A stretch of DNA of 13,674 bases from Candidatus Nealsonbacteria bacterium CG11_big_fil_rev_8_21_14_0_20_37_68 (GCA_002787295.1 PCWJ01000049.1:1-13674), one strand, 5' to 3'. Counted from the stretch's first letter, positions 5,894 to 12,712 are shown. The notes: generated by a model from the letters alone, not told the origin. A program made the numbers and translations.

Positions 5894-7249
5894 ATGACAA
5901 AAAAGAAGCGAACTATTTTATTTATTGTTTGTGCGGTTTTGTTTATTTTAATTACTCCCTCGGTAATTTTTTATTCCCAGGGGTATCGGTTTGATTTTGA
6001 AACGAAAAAAGTTGTTCAAACTGGCGGTTTTTATTTTAAGGTTTTTCCCAGAAATGCCGAGATTTATCTTAATGGAAAACTAAAAACGAAAACTTCGGTT
6101 CTAACTAGCTCTACCTTAATTAAAAATCTTTTGCCGAAAACTTATGAAATTCAAATAAAAAAAGAAGGCTATCATTCCTGGCAAAAGTCGTTAGAGATAT
6201 ATGAAAAACAAGTAACCGAGGCCAAAAATATCATTCTCTTCCCCGAAAACCCAAAATTTGAAACCTTGACAAAAAATGTAAATAATTTTTGGTTCTCGCC
6301 CGATGGAAAAAAGATAGCAATTTACGAATTGAATTACCCTCCACTGGCTACAACCTCCCCCTCACGCATTGACAAAGAACCCTCTCCGGAATGGACTCTA
6401 AAGCTTTACGAATTAGAAAAAAATATTAAAAGCCATTTAATTGGTGCAAAAGATATTTATTCTGGAGGAGTTGATTTATTAAACTTAGAATTCTCTCAGG
6501 ACTCAAAAGAGATCTACCTGAACGTGGGAATGAAGGAACAGGAAAAAAACTTTGTTTTGGAACTAAATAAATTTCCACCGGTTTTAATTAAAAAAGAGAC
6601 TACCTCCCCCCCCGAAGATGTAATTACCTCCCAAACTTTCGATAATAAAATTTATTACCTGGACGACTCCGGTTATGTTTTCAAAGCTGACTCGTTGCCT
6701 CTGTCTTTGCAAGAAAGGGTAGGAGTAAAAATTAACGAAAAATCTTTTCCAATCCAACAGGAAACAAATTATAAACTGAAGATACTGCCGGATGATTATG
6801 TCTTTCTGCAAGAAAAAGAAGATTTGTACTTGTTTAATCCTAGCTCAAAATCATTCGAAAAATTTTTTGATGGGATTTTAGATTTAAAAATTTCTCCCGA
6901 TTTAAAAAAATTGGCTTTTTTCTCTAAATCAGAAGTCTGGATTTTATTTTTAAAGGACAACCTGGAGCAGCCGATAAAAAAAGCCGGGGAAAGAGTTTTT
7001 CTTACCCGGCTTTCCGAAAAAATAGGCAACGTCTTTTGGTTAAATTCTAACTATTTAATTTTCAGTTCCGGCAGCAAAATTAAAATTGCCGAAATTGATG
7101 ATCGAGACAAAATAAACATTGTTGACTTGGCTGAGTTTAAAGAAATAAAAGATGCAGGGCAGCCGGAAATATTCTTTAATCAAAGCGATGAAAATTTGTA
7201 TGTTTTAAGTAATGAGATTTTATACAGCTCGAGTCCCCTCCTCCCTTAA
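5894..7249 (+). CDS. Membrane-anchored PEGA / beta-propeller-like protein
   Basis: 451 residues and the only long plus-strand gene. Residues 1-6 are basic (MTKKKR) and 7-27 form one hydrophobic helix, a signal anchor placing the rest outside the membrane. Residues 46-116 match a PEGA domain (FYFKVFPRNAEIYLNG ... YEIQIKKEGYHSWQ), a beta-rich fold often found in surface proteins. After that, several WFSPDGKKIAIY-like strands (about 132-146, plus LEFSQDSKEIYL, LKISPDLKKLAFFS and FWLNSNYLIFSS) suggest an irregular WD40/TolB-like propeller. No catalytic motif is seen. A role at the cell surface, for example in binding or wall organisation, is inference. The start directly follows repeat copy B; there is no Shine-Dalgarno. 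Confidence 0.85.
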   Translation: MTKKKRTILFIVCAVLFILITPSVIFYSQGYRFDFETKKVVQTGGFYFKVFPRNAEIYLNGKLKTKTSVLTSSTLIKNLLPKTYEIQIKKEGYHSWQKSLEIYEKQVTEAKNIILFPENPKFETLTKNVNNFWFSPDGKKIAIYELNYPPLATTSPSRIDKEPSPEWTLKLYELEKNIKSHLIGAKDIYSGGVDLLNLEFSQDSKEIYLNVGMKEQEKNFVLELNKFPPVLIKKETTSPPEDVITSQTFDNKIYYLDDSGYVFKADSLPLSLQERVGVKINEKSFPIQQETNYKLKILPDDYVFLQEKEDLYLFNPSSKSFEKFFDGILDLKISPDLKKLAFFSKSEVWILFLKDNLEQPIKKAGERVFLTRLSEKIGNVFWLNSNYLIFSSGSKIKIAEIDDRDKINIVDLAEFKEIKDAGQPEIFFNQSDENLYVLSNEILYSSSPLLP

Positions 7250-7250
7250 A

Positions 7251-7315
7251 TTAGCGAGAACTGTGGGGCCCAGCCGAAGGCTGGGAGGGTGGCGGGTGGG
7301 TCGTAGTCTCGCTAA
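7251..7315. terminator. Hairpin between convergent genes
   Basis: Outer arms TTAGCGAG (7251-7258) and CTCGCTAA (7308-7315), extended by ACT/AGT past one bulged base, enclose an inner hairpin CCCAGCC (7269-7275) / GGCTGGG (7279-7285) with a GAA loop. It lies between the PEGA stop (7249) and the glycosylase stop (7312), overlapping the latter. No T-run follows, so it may act as a bidirectional terminator or an RNA end stabiliser. Confidence 0.5.
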
Positions 7316-7959
7316 TCCACTAATTTTCGGGAAACGAAAGGGTTTTCTTTGACATAAAACCGCCAGGGTTTTTTAGCCCAGGTGCCGGCATAATCAATTC
7401 CAATTCTTTTTGTGGCCACAATCTGGCTATTTTTTATTGCACACGAATAGCGCTCGCTCCCGAGCACATAAAATTTTATGTGCTTCGGTCGCGGAACACG
7501 AATGCGCCCACACGAATCTTCTAACCAAATTCTTTTAGATTTTACCAAATCCTCTCCGTCAAAAGATTTATTAAGCCCCAACCATCTGCATAATTTTCCC
7601 GGTCCAGAAGCAACTCTTTCTTTTCTTTCTTTCTCTCCAATCGGCTCTAAAGCCCTAACCAATACGCATTCCGGCTTTCCGGCTTTCTCGGTAGTAATAT
7701 TCAATTGCCAATACATTCCATAGCAAAGATAAATATAAATATGCCCACCTTCAAGATATTCGGTTTTATTTCTAGGAGTAATTTTACCATCGTAGGCATG
7801 ACTTGCTCGATCTTCTGGCCCAATATAGGCCTCAGTTTCAACGATCTTACCCACCAATTTTTTCTTTCCGATTTTTCTTACTAAATATTTTCCCAACAAC
7901 TCTTGGGCTACGGTTAAGGTGGGTCGAACATAAAACTCTCTTTTTATTTTTTTCTCCAT
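7312..7959 (-). CDS. 3-methyladenine DNA glycosylase (AAG/MPG family)
   Basis: Base-excision repair enzyme that flips out and removes alkylated purines such as 3-methyladenine. It has 215 residues, typical for the bacterial family. The signature VETEAYIGPEDRASHAY (40-56), TPRN (61-64), the YIYLCYGMYWQLNI segment (75-88) and the closing GTWAKKPWRFYV are all present. By alignment in the mind with human AAG, Glu43 matches the catalytic Glu125, Tyr45 and His54 match Tyr127 and His136, and Tyr80 matches the intercalating Tyr162. It therefore looks active. The ATG at 7957-7959 directly follows three tandem hairpin/promoter repeats (7960-8154); no Shine-Dalgarno exists. It converges with the PEGA gene. 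Confidence 0.95.
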   Translation of the reverse strand: MEKKIKREFYVRPTLTVAQELLGKYLVRKIGKKKLVGKIVETEAYIGPEDRASHAYDGKITPRNKTEYLEGGHIYIYLCYGMYWQLNITTEKAGKPECVLVRALEPIGEKERKERVASGPGKLCRWLGLNKSFDGEDLVKSKRIWLEDSCGRIRVPRPKHIKFYVLGSERYSCAIKNSQIVATKRIGIDYAGTWAKKPWRFYVKENPFVSRKLVD

Positions 7960-8154
7960 AATTCAAGATTATATATTTATACCTTAGCGAATCAAGAACC
8001 TGCGAGCGAAGCGAACAGGTTCTTAATTCAAGATTATATATTTATACATTAGCGAATCAAGAGCCTGCGAGCGAAGCGAACAGGTTCTTAATTCAAGATT
8101 ATATATTTATACATTAGCGAATCAAGAGCCTGCGAGCGAAGCGAGCAGGCTCTT
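7960..8154 (-). repeat. Three tandem hairpin/promoter repeats, copies C1-C3
   Basis: Exactly 3 x 65 bp: 7960-8024, 8025-8089 and 8090-8154, on the minus strand, with no spacers. Each has a TATAAT (7968-7973, 8033-8038, 8098-8103) 16 bp after TTGATT (7990-7995, 8055-8060, 8120-8125) and ends in CTTGAATT. C1 abuts the glycosylase ATG at 7959, so three promoters in a row would drive it. The stem is perfect in C3 (AAGAGCCTGC / GCAGGCTCTT), while C1 and C2 have a base change in an arm (GAACAGG). Confidence 0.88.
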
Positions 8155-8165
8155 ATATTGAGACT

Positions 8166-8369
8166 GTTGAATAATTAATAAATCCAAAGTGAGGCAGTTT
8201 TGGTGAGGAGGGCATTACGCAGCCAGCCTCCAGAAAAAGTTTGGCTTTCTAACGGCATAAGTGAAGGCTGGCGAGTAATAGGCGCGGCCGGAGATAAATT
8301 TAGTCTAAGTAAGAGGCTGACGCCGTGCTCTCCGAACCAGAACTGCCGAACCTTAACTAATTATTCAAC
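8166..8369 (+). ncRNA. Structured intergenic element, copy 2 (candidate RNA)
   Basis: Core 8207-8333: closing stem GGAGGGCA (8207-8214) / TGCTCTCC (8326-8333), second stem CCAGCCT (8223-8229) / AGGCTGG (8265-8271), third stem CGGCC (8285-8289) / GGCTG (8315-8319). An outer stem, 8193-8204 with 8336-8347, is 12 bp with one U-G pair. Beyond it 8166-8177 and 8358-8369 form a perfect 12-bp inverted repeat (GTTGAATAATTA), making a foldback of about 204 bp. Conserved blocks match copy 1 at 927-1081. G-U pairs in three stems would be A-C mismatches on the minus strand, so a plus-strand RNA is favoured. The element overlaps no convincing gene; the 8200-8382 plus-strand reading frame is the element itself. 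Confidence 0.6.
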
Positions 8370-8392
8370 CCTCTCATATTAATTTTAATAAA

Positions 8393-8425
8393 TTTTAAAA
8401 AGATAAACAGCGGCCCTGCCGCTGT
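8393..8425 (-). terminator. Terminator of the ribosomal/nuclease operon
   Basis: Perfect 8-bp stem ACAGCGGC (8407-8414) / GCCGCTGT (8418-8425), loop of three. On the minus strand it is followed by TTTATCTTTTT. It lies about 35 bp after the nuclease stop and closes the long minus-strand block. Confidence 0.75.
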
Positions 8426-8458
8426 AAAAATTACAAATCCCCTTAAAAGATCAAATCT

Positions 8459-9181
8459 TTAACCCATCTTTTCCTTAAATTTTTCCCAGCTTACCTCTCC
8501 TTCCCCGGTCATCCCGCAAACTTCCTGAAACTGACAGTATTGACACTGCCAATTCTGGGGATATTCCGGAATCCGATTCGGAACAATATTAGTCTCTACC
8601 CTCTTTTTAAGTTCATTGAAATCATTTATGAGAGTCCCGGCAAGCTTCTCATCGTAATTGACAAAAAACTCTTTAATGTTTTGCTGGTCTTTATCTATGT
8701 AAAGAAGTATTCCCTTTTTGATATTGAAATAGTGAAGATAAAGTTGGAGCTGATAAACATTTTCTTCTTTTGGTTCGGTCAAATTTCTAAAAACCATGCT
8801 GTTTATACTTTTAATATCTAAAACATAATTCTCGTTATTTATACAAAGTATGGCATCAGCCCGACCACCAACTATTTCTTGAGCGGGAATAGGTACTTCG
8901 GTTGTTACTCCAATTTTGAGACGATATAAAATATTAAAAATATTCCTGTGGAGATACTCTCCTTTTTCATAGATTCTTAAGATTCGGGGGTCCATTTTTT
9001 TTCTCGGAACATTCTTAAATTTAAAAAAAATCTGCCGGGGGCATTTTCCAGCATCGGTAATATAAAAACGAGTTTGTTCCTTATCTCTTTGCTGATCCAA
9101 ATAAAATTTATCAATAAGTTCTTTTAACAAAGTAGTTGGAAGGTTAGAAGGTTGGAAGGTTGGAATGTAACGTTTGCTCAT
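8459..9181 (-). CDS. Cas4/RecB-like PD-(D/E)XK nuclease with Fe-S cysteines
   Basis: Predicted DNA exonuclease of the PD-(D/E)XK superfamily. Numbered from ATG 9179-9181 (240 residues): GKCPRQIFFK with Cys47, His78 in EYLHRN, GRAD with Asp109, VLDIKS with Asp122 and Lys124, QLQLYLHYF with the motif IV Gln/Tyr, and a C-terminal CX2CX5C (213, 216, 222). The Cys plus CX2CX5C layout is that of the 4Fe-4S cluster in Cas4 and AddB-type nucleases. No cas genes or CRISPR are in the window, so a repair/recombination role is more likely. The frame is open further up to GTG 9245-9247 inside rpsI, but those 22 residues come from a foldback spacer, as do several after Met1; the start is uncertain. No Shine-Dalgarno. 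Confidence 0.8.
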   Translation of the reverse strand: MSKRYIPTFQPSNLPTTLLKELIDKFYLDQQRDKEQTRFYITDAGKCPRQIFFKFKNVPRKKMDPRILRIYEKGEYLHRNIFNILYRLKIGVTTEVPIPAQEIVGGRADAILCINNENYVLDIKSINSMVFRNLTEPKEENVYQLQLYLHYFNIKKGILLYIDKDQQNIKEFFVNYDEKLAGTLINDFNELKKRVETNIVPNRIPEYPQNWQCQYCQFQEVCGMTGEGEVSWEKFKEKMG

Positions 9182-9224
9182 TTCTACATTCCAACAAAGC
9201 GAAGCGATCCAACAATCTAACAAC
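9131..9224. repeat. Foldback spacer rpsI-nuclease (GTTGGAAGGTT words)
   Basis: Reiterated GTTGGAAGGTT/GTTAGAAGG words (9131-9172) face their complements (9183-9224) across a short loop. The right half contains AACAAAGCGAAGCGATC, shared with the spacer at 10118-10206. It runs into the 5' end of the nuclease reading frame, so part of the predicted N-terminus is spacer-encoded. Confidence 0.65.
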
Positions 9225-9231
9225 ATTACGT

Positions 9232-9765
9232 TTACCGTTTCTGCCACTGAGGGGCTCGGCGGGCTCTTTTTAACCCGAATTTTTTTCTTTCTCGCATTCT
9301 CGAATCTCGAGTTAGAAAACCTGCTTTTTTTAATCTTTTTCTGAAGTCGGGATTAAATTTTACCAAAGCTCGGGCAGTCCCGTGCCTGATTGCTTCTGCT
9401 TGTGAATGAAAACCTCCTCCTTTCACTAAAACGGAAATCCTAAACTTATCAAAACATTTCATTTTCTGAAAGGAAGCCGTGGCAATTTGTTGAAGTTCAA
9501 GGATCGGAAAATAATCTTGATAGGATTTTCCATTAACCAAAAAGGTTTTTTCTCCCAGGGTAAAAAGCCGAATCCGGGCTACCGAAGTTTTTCTTCGTCC
9601 TACCGCTTCCAAATACTGAATTGGCTTTGGCTTGGGAAGAGGTTTTGGTTTCGGTTTCCCAACCTCCTTTTTGGAGATTGGTTTCTTGACTTTTTTTTCT
9701 TTCGGTTCTTCCGCTTTTTTGGTTTTTTCTTCCTTTTTGGATTTTTTGGTTGTAATTTTTTTCAT
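9232..9765 (-). CDS. rpsI: 30S ribosomal protein S9
   Basis: Small-subunit protein whose C-terminal tail reaches the P-site tRNA. It has 177 residues against about 130 usually: residues 50-177 are the normal protein (YLEAVGRRKTSVARIRLF, GGGFHSQAEAIRHGTARAL), ending in the conserved KKFGLKRARRAPQWQKR. Residues 1-49 form a Lys/Glu/Pro-rich, presumably disordered extension ending in a KPKPKPLPKPKP run. The ATG overlaps the rplM TGA (ATGA), so the two are translationally coupled and the long start is supported; there is no other Met before the core. Coupling may compensate for the missing Shine-Dalgarno. Confidence 0.96.
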   Translation of the reverse strand: MKKITTKKSKKEEKTKKAEEPKEKKVKKPISKKEVGKPKPKPLPKPKPIQYLEAVGRRKTSVARIRLFTLGEKTFLVNGKSYQDYFPILELQQIATASFQKMKCFDKFRISVLVKGGGFHSQAEAIRHGTARALVKFNPDFRKRLKKAGFLTRDSRMRERKKFGLKRARRAPQWQKR

Positions 9766-10112
9766 AACTCTGTTTTTAAACGCTTTATTCGTTTTGGGCG
9801 TAATTTATTCTTAGGTAGCATCCCCAAAACCGCTTTTCTTAAAATCTCTGCCGGACTTTTTTTAAAAAGCTTTTCATAAGAAACTTTTTTCAAACTACCT
9901 AAATACCCCGTATGATGATAATAAATTTTTTGTTTTATTTTTTTACCGGTAATTTTTATTTTATCTACATTTTTCACCATAACAAAATCACCCACATCTT
10001 TGTCGGGTAAAAATCCAAGTTTGTGCTTGCCCTGCAATAATATAGCAATTTGAGTAGCTAATCTCCCTAAAACTTTATTTGTGGCATCGATTGTATGAGT
10101 TTTACGTTCCAT
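9762..10112 (-). CDS. rplM: 50S ribosomal protein L13
   Basis: Early-assembling large-subunit protein. It has 116 residues, shorter than E. coli L13 (142) at both ends. Core motifs are clear: IDATNKVLGRLAT (8-20), LQGKHK, KIYYHHTGYLGSLK and the GMLPKNKL segment. It ends in TGA overlapping the rpsI ATG by four bases, and this is the evidence that UGA is a stop codon in this organism. ATG at 10110-10112, no Shine-Dalgarno. Foldback spacer upstream. Confidence 0.95.
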   Translation of the reverse strand: MERKTHTIDATNKVLGRLATQIAILLQGKHKLGFLPDKDVGDFVMVKNVDKIKITGKKIKQKIYYHHTGYLGSLKKVSYEKLFKKSPAEILRKAVLGMLPKNKLRPKRIKRLKTEL

Positions 10113-10117
10113 TAATT

Positions 10118-10206
10118 GTTGAACTGTTAGAATGTTGGAATGTTGGAATGTTAGATATTAAACAATCTAACATTCTAACAAAGCGAAGCGATCTAACACT
10201 CTAACT
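10118..10206. repeat. Foldback spacer rplQ-rplM (GTTAGAATGTTGG words)
   Basis: GTTAGAATGTTGGAATGTTGG-type words (10126-10157) are followed by the complement ATCTAACATTCTAAC with an embedded AAAGCGAAGCGAT. The whole spacer can fold on itself. It shares vocabulary with 9131-9224 but not with the other spacers. Confidence 0.7.
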
Positions 10207-10557
10207 TTATTTCACTAATTCGATTATTGCCATTTTTGCTCCATCTGTTTTCCTTCTCCCCAATTTAATTATTCTAGTATATCCTCCTTTGGTTTTCTCA
10301 TATCTGGGAGCAATCTCTTCCATTAGTTTCTTTACTAAATTTTTATGAAAATTTTTTAATAATTGGCGTCTGGCGGTTAAATTTTTCCTTTTGGCTGAAG
10401 TTATAGATTTTTCTATTAGAGATTGAATCTCCTTTGCTTTGGCTTCGGTAGTTTGAATTTTTTCCTTCATAATAAAATTTTGGACCAGAGATTTTAATAA
10501 TGCCCGGCGTTGATTTTTTTCCCTATGCAATTTTCTTCCTTTTTTGCGCTTCCTCAT
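10207..10557 (-). CDS. rplQ: 50S ribosomal protein L17
   Basis: Large-subunit protein near the exit tunnel. It has 116 residues, the usual size for a compact L17. Seen: RKRKKGRKLHREKNQRRALLK at the N-terminus, IQTTEAKAKEIQSLIEK (35-51), and the closing GGYTRIIKLGRRKTDGAKMAIIELV. It follows rpoA as in most bacteria. ATG 10555-10557 has no Shine-Dalgarno; hairpin/promoter repeat D ends 19 bp upstream and could supply a local promoter. Confidence 0.96.
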   Translation of the reverse strand: MRKRKKGRKLHREKNQRRALLKSLVQNFIMKEKIQTTEAKAKEIQSLIEKSITSAKRKNLTARRQLLKNFHKNLVKKLMEEIAPRYEKTKGGYTRIIKLGRRKTDGAKMAIIELVK

Positions 10558-10576
10558 AATTTAAGTTTAAGTCCCA

Positions 10577-10637
10577 AATTCAAGATTATATGTTTATATA
10601 TTAACGAATCAAGGTTCTCGCCGAAGGCGAGGTTCTT
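10577..10637 (-). repeat. Hairpin/promoter repeat, copy D, upstream of rplQ
   Basis: Minus strand: hairpin with a 6-bp inner stem (CTCGCC / GGCGAG, TTC loop) and mismatched outer arms, TTGATT (10607-10612), 16-bp spacer, TATAAT (10585-10590) and CTTGAATT ending at 10577. It is the most diverged copy in the stem, but the promoter part is intact. It is placed between rpoA and rplQ, 19 bp before the rplQ ATG. Confidence 0.8.
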
Positions 10638-10655
10638 AATTCTTTAGGGCTTTTT

Positions 10656-11435
10656 TTATTTTTTATTGCCTCCTTTCCTAATCCTTCTAATTCGCGGGGT
10701 CTTTTTCGGTTTTTTCTCCTTTCTTTTGCCTTCTTTTACTTCTTTGGCTTTTCCCGGAAAAGTTTTGGTAATTAAGTCAAGATGCGAAGTCAAAATTTCT
10801 GAAGCTCTAAGCAAAGCTTGTTCTGGGGTAATCGTGCCATCGGTCTCCATCTCTACTTTCAATCGGTCGTAATCGGTTCTTTCTCCAACCCTCATATTTT
10901 CAACATGGAAACTTACCTTTCTAATCGGAGTATAAATCGCATCCAGGGGAATTTCTCCAACTTCTAATTTTTCTTTTTTCTTTCTTTCTATCGGTTCATA
11001 CCCCATCCCTTTTTCTATAAGAATTTCCATCTCAAGTTGGGCTGATTTTGAAGTAAGGGTGCAAACCGGAGCTGTTTTATTTACTAATTCCACCTGGCTG
11101 GGAAGCTTAAAGTCTGAACCTAAAACCTCTTTTTCGCCCTTTACGGAAAGAGTCGCAGTTTGAGGTTCGTCGGAAAAAAGCATAAATCTCAATTGTTTTA
11201 AGTTTAATAAAATATTAATTACATCTTCCATCACTCCGGGAAGAGTTGAAAATTCATGCTGAGCTCCTTTAATTTTAACCCTCGTAACGGCTGCTCCCTC
11301 TAAGGAGGAAAGCAAAACCCTGCGAAGAGCATTGCCAATAGTAATTCCGTAACCAGGATACAGGCCCTCAATTTCAAAGACGGCCCAGTTGTCTTTTTTC
11401 TCAATAATTTTTGGCGGTGAAGGTAAAGGAAACAT
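10656..11435 (-). CDS. rpoA: RNA polymerase alpha subunit without C-terminal domain
   Basis: Alpha nucleates polymerase assembly as a dimer. It has 259 residues against about 310-330 usually. The N-terminal dimerisation/assembly domain is complete: LYPGYGITIGNALRRVLLSSLEGAAV (25-50), the EFSTLPGVMEDVINILLNLK segment (61-80), KGMGYEP and the final ALLRASEILTSHL helix (about 205-220). After residue 230 there is only a Lys/Arg-rich tail (KRKEKKPKKTPRIRRIRKGG); the helix-hairpin-helix C-terminal domain that binds UP elements and activators is absent. The spacer after the stop holds repeat D and no recognisable remnant. ATG 11433-11435, no Shine-Dalgarno. Confidence 0.95.
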   Translation of the reverse strand: MFPLPSPPKIIEKKDNWAVFEIEGLYPGYGITIGNALRRVLLSSLEGAAVTRVKIKGAQHEFSTLPGVMEDVINILLNLKQLRFMLFSDEPQTATLSVKGEKEVLGSDFKLPSQVELVNKTAPVCTLTSKSAQLEMEILIEKGMGYEPIERKKKEKLEVGEIPLDAIYTPIRKVSFHVENMRVGERTDYDRLKVEMETDGTITPEQALLRASEILTSHLDLITKTFPGKAKEVKEGKRKEKKPKKTPRIRRIRKGGNKK

Positions 11436-11437
11436 AT

Positions 11438-11522
11438 ATGTCCGCTGAATTCACGCTGATGGCTACGCTGAACTAACGCTGAATCAGCGTTTAATCAGCG
11501 TAGAAATCAGCGACTTATTAGC
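11438..11522. repeat. Foldback spacer rpsD-rpoA (CGCTGA words)
   Basis: CGCTGAAT/CGCTGATG words recur four times (11443-11484), followed by ATCAGCG three times (11485-11513). The two halves complement each other, with CGCTGAATCAGCG at the centre. The same word family is used at 13331-13404. Confidence 0.7.
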
Positions 11523-11527
11523 GGTTA

Positions 11528-12160
11528 TTATCTTGAGTAAAACTCAAATATTGCCGAGATCTCTGCTGGAGGAGCAACTTCTCCAAGACTAGGTTTTCCG
11601 ACAACCTTGCCCTCTAACTTTTCTTTATCAAGCTTCAGCCAAGAAGGAGGTTTCTTCTTTTTTATAGTAAGGGGAAGACTTTGAAAGATGGCTTTTTTTT
11701 GGCGAGAATTTTCCCGAATGCTTATTTTATCTCCGACCTTAACTTGAAAACTTGGAATATTTACTGGTCTTTTGTTAACCAAAAAATGCCTATGAGAAAT
11801 TAGCTGTCTGGCTTGGGAATGAGAATTAGCAAAACCCAACCTTAAAATTACATTATCCAGTCGATTTTCTAATTTTTGGACAAAAACCTCGGCAGTGTTT
11901 TCCGCTTTTCTCTTTTTCTTTAAAATCTCTCTTGCATATTTTTTGAATTGAGTTTCACTTAAATTATACCAATTTTTCAGCTTTTGTTTTTCTTTTAATT
12001 CTTTTCCATATTCAGAAAGAGGATGGTGTCTTCTTTTTCCTTTAGCCCCCGGCGGATAGGGTTTTCTGACCATAGAACACTTGGATGATAAACATTTTTC
12101 ACCTTTTAAAAATAACTTCACTCCCGATCTCCGACATATTTTACACTTTGAATTTTTCAT
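11528..12160 (-). CDS. rpsD: 30S ribosomal protein S4, zinc-binding form
   Basis: Primary 16S rRNA-binding protein that nucleates assembly of the small subunit. It has 210 residues from ATG 12158-12160. The N-terminus carries a full zinc knuckle, CX2C (6, 9) ... C23 ... C28 (the C+ form). GAKGKRRHHPLSEYGKELKEKQKLK and the S4 domain RLDNVILRLGFANSHSQARQLI ... HFLVNKRPVNIP follow. The frame is open upstream to 12217, but that would overlap rpsK and add residues foreign to S4, so the internal Met is preferred. No Shine-Dalgarno; 26 bp after rpsK. Confidence 0.96.
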   Translation of the reverse strand: MKNSKCKICRRSGVKLFLKGEKCLSSKCSMVRKPYPPGAKGKRRHHPLSEYGKELKEKQKLKNWYNLSETQFKKYAREILKKKRKAENTAEVFVQKLENRLDNVILRLGFANSHSQARQLISHRHFLVNKRPVNIPSFQVKVGDKISIRENSRQKKAIFQSLPLTIKKKKPPSWLKLDKEKLEGKVVGKPSLGEVAPPAEISAIFEFYSR

Positions 12161-12186
12161 AAAATTAAAATTAAAATAAAATCTTG

Positions 12187-12636
12187 TTATACTCTGCGTA
12201 CCTTGGGCGGCCGGCAACCATTGTGGGGTATAGGCGTAATGTCTTTCACAGAAAGAATGTCTAACCCTCTTGCCGCTAAGGATCTTAATGCTGAATCTCT
12301 ACCCGAGCCAACTCCCTTCACCAAAATCGAAACTTTTTCTATTCCTAATTTTTTAGCAGTTTGGACTATTCCTTCCGCAACTTTAGAAGCGGCAAAAGGA
12401 GTCGCTTTCTTGGCTCCCTTAAATCCAATGCGCCCGGCTGAGGTCCAGGCAAGAGTATTCCCCTTAGGATCGGCTAAGGTAATAATGGTGTTGTTATACG
12501 TGGAAGAAATATAAACTTTTCCTTCTTTAATCTTTGAAGGAGTTATTTTAACTTCCTTTTCTAATTTTTTTTCTACCTTTTCCCTTTCCTTTAAAAGTTC
12601 CTCTTCTGTTTGTTTAATTATCCGTTTCTTTCCCAT
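12187..12636 (-). CDS. rpsK: 30S ribosomal protein S11
   Basis: Platform protein of the small subunit. It has 149 residues, about 20 more than usual because of a charged N-terminal extension (TEEELLKEREKVEKKLEKE) likely to be helical. The core is normal: VYISSTYNNTIITLADPKGN, TSAGRIGFKGAKKATPFAA, and the closing VKDITPIPHNGCRPPKVRRV. ATG 12634-12636; AAAGG touches the ATG directly, too close to serve as a Shine-Dalgarno. The order rpsM-rpsK-rpsD-rpoA-rplQ is the classic alpha operon. Confidence 0.96.
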   Translation of the reverse strand: MGKKRIIKQTEEELLKEREKVEKKLEKEVKITPSKIKEGKVYISSTYNNTIITLADPKGNTLAWTSAGRIGFKGAKKATPFAASKVAEGIVQTAKKLGIEKVSILVKGVGSGRDSALRSLAARGLDILSVKDITPIPHNGCRPPKVRRV

Positions 12637-12644
12637 CCTTTCGT

Positions 12645-12712
12645 AACTTTACAACTAACAACTAACAACAGTTATAAGTTATAAGTTGTAAGTTGTAAGT
12701 TGATTAAGTTGG
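12645..12712. repeat. Foldback spacer rpsM-rpsK (AACTTACAAC words)
   Basis: ACAACTAACAACTAACAAC (12650-12668) faces several AGTTATA/AGTTGTA words (12669-12701), its approximate complement. It runs up to the rpsM stop. The vocabulary is different from the other spacers. Confidence 0.65.

Noticed and set aside
7960..8154. Three tandem 65-bp repeats as a CRISPR array.
   Set aside because: The units are contiguous with no unique spacers, and single copies occur elsewhere with a promoter-like core. The Cas4-like gene nearby has no other cas genes with it.
8207..8333. Structured element as an HDV-like ribozyme or known riboswitch, because of CCAGCCTCC and the three-way junction.
   Set aside because: The resemblance is one short stretch; copy 1 lacks it and the nested double-pseudoknot layout is not seen. 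No known riboswitch core motif is recognisable.
8200..8382. A 60-residue plus-strand protein across structured element copy 2.
   Set aside because: Copy 1 does not keep the frame, and conservation between the copies follows stems and loops rather than codons.
9487..9879. Plus-strand reading frames opposite rpsI and rplM (Phe-rich), and similar ones opposite mreB, murA, rpoA, rpsK and rpsM.
   Set aside because: They are antisense shadows of well-identified conserved genes with low-complexity translations and no start signals.
12161..12217. Longer rpsD starting at 12217.
   Set aside because: It would overlap rpsK and add residues unlike S4; the Met at 12160 gives the normal N-terminus just before the zinc cysteines.
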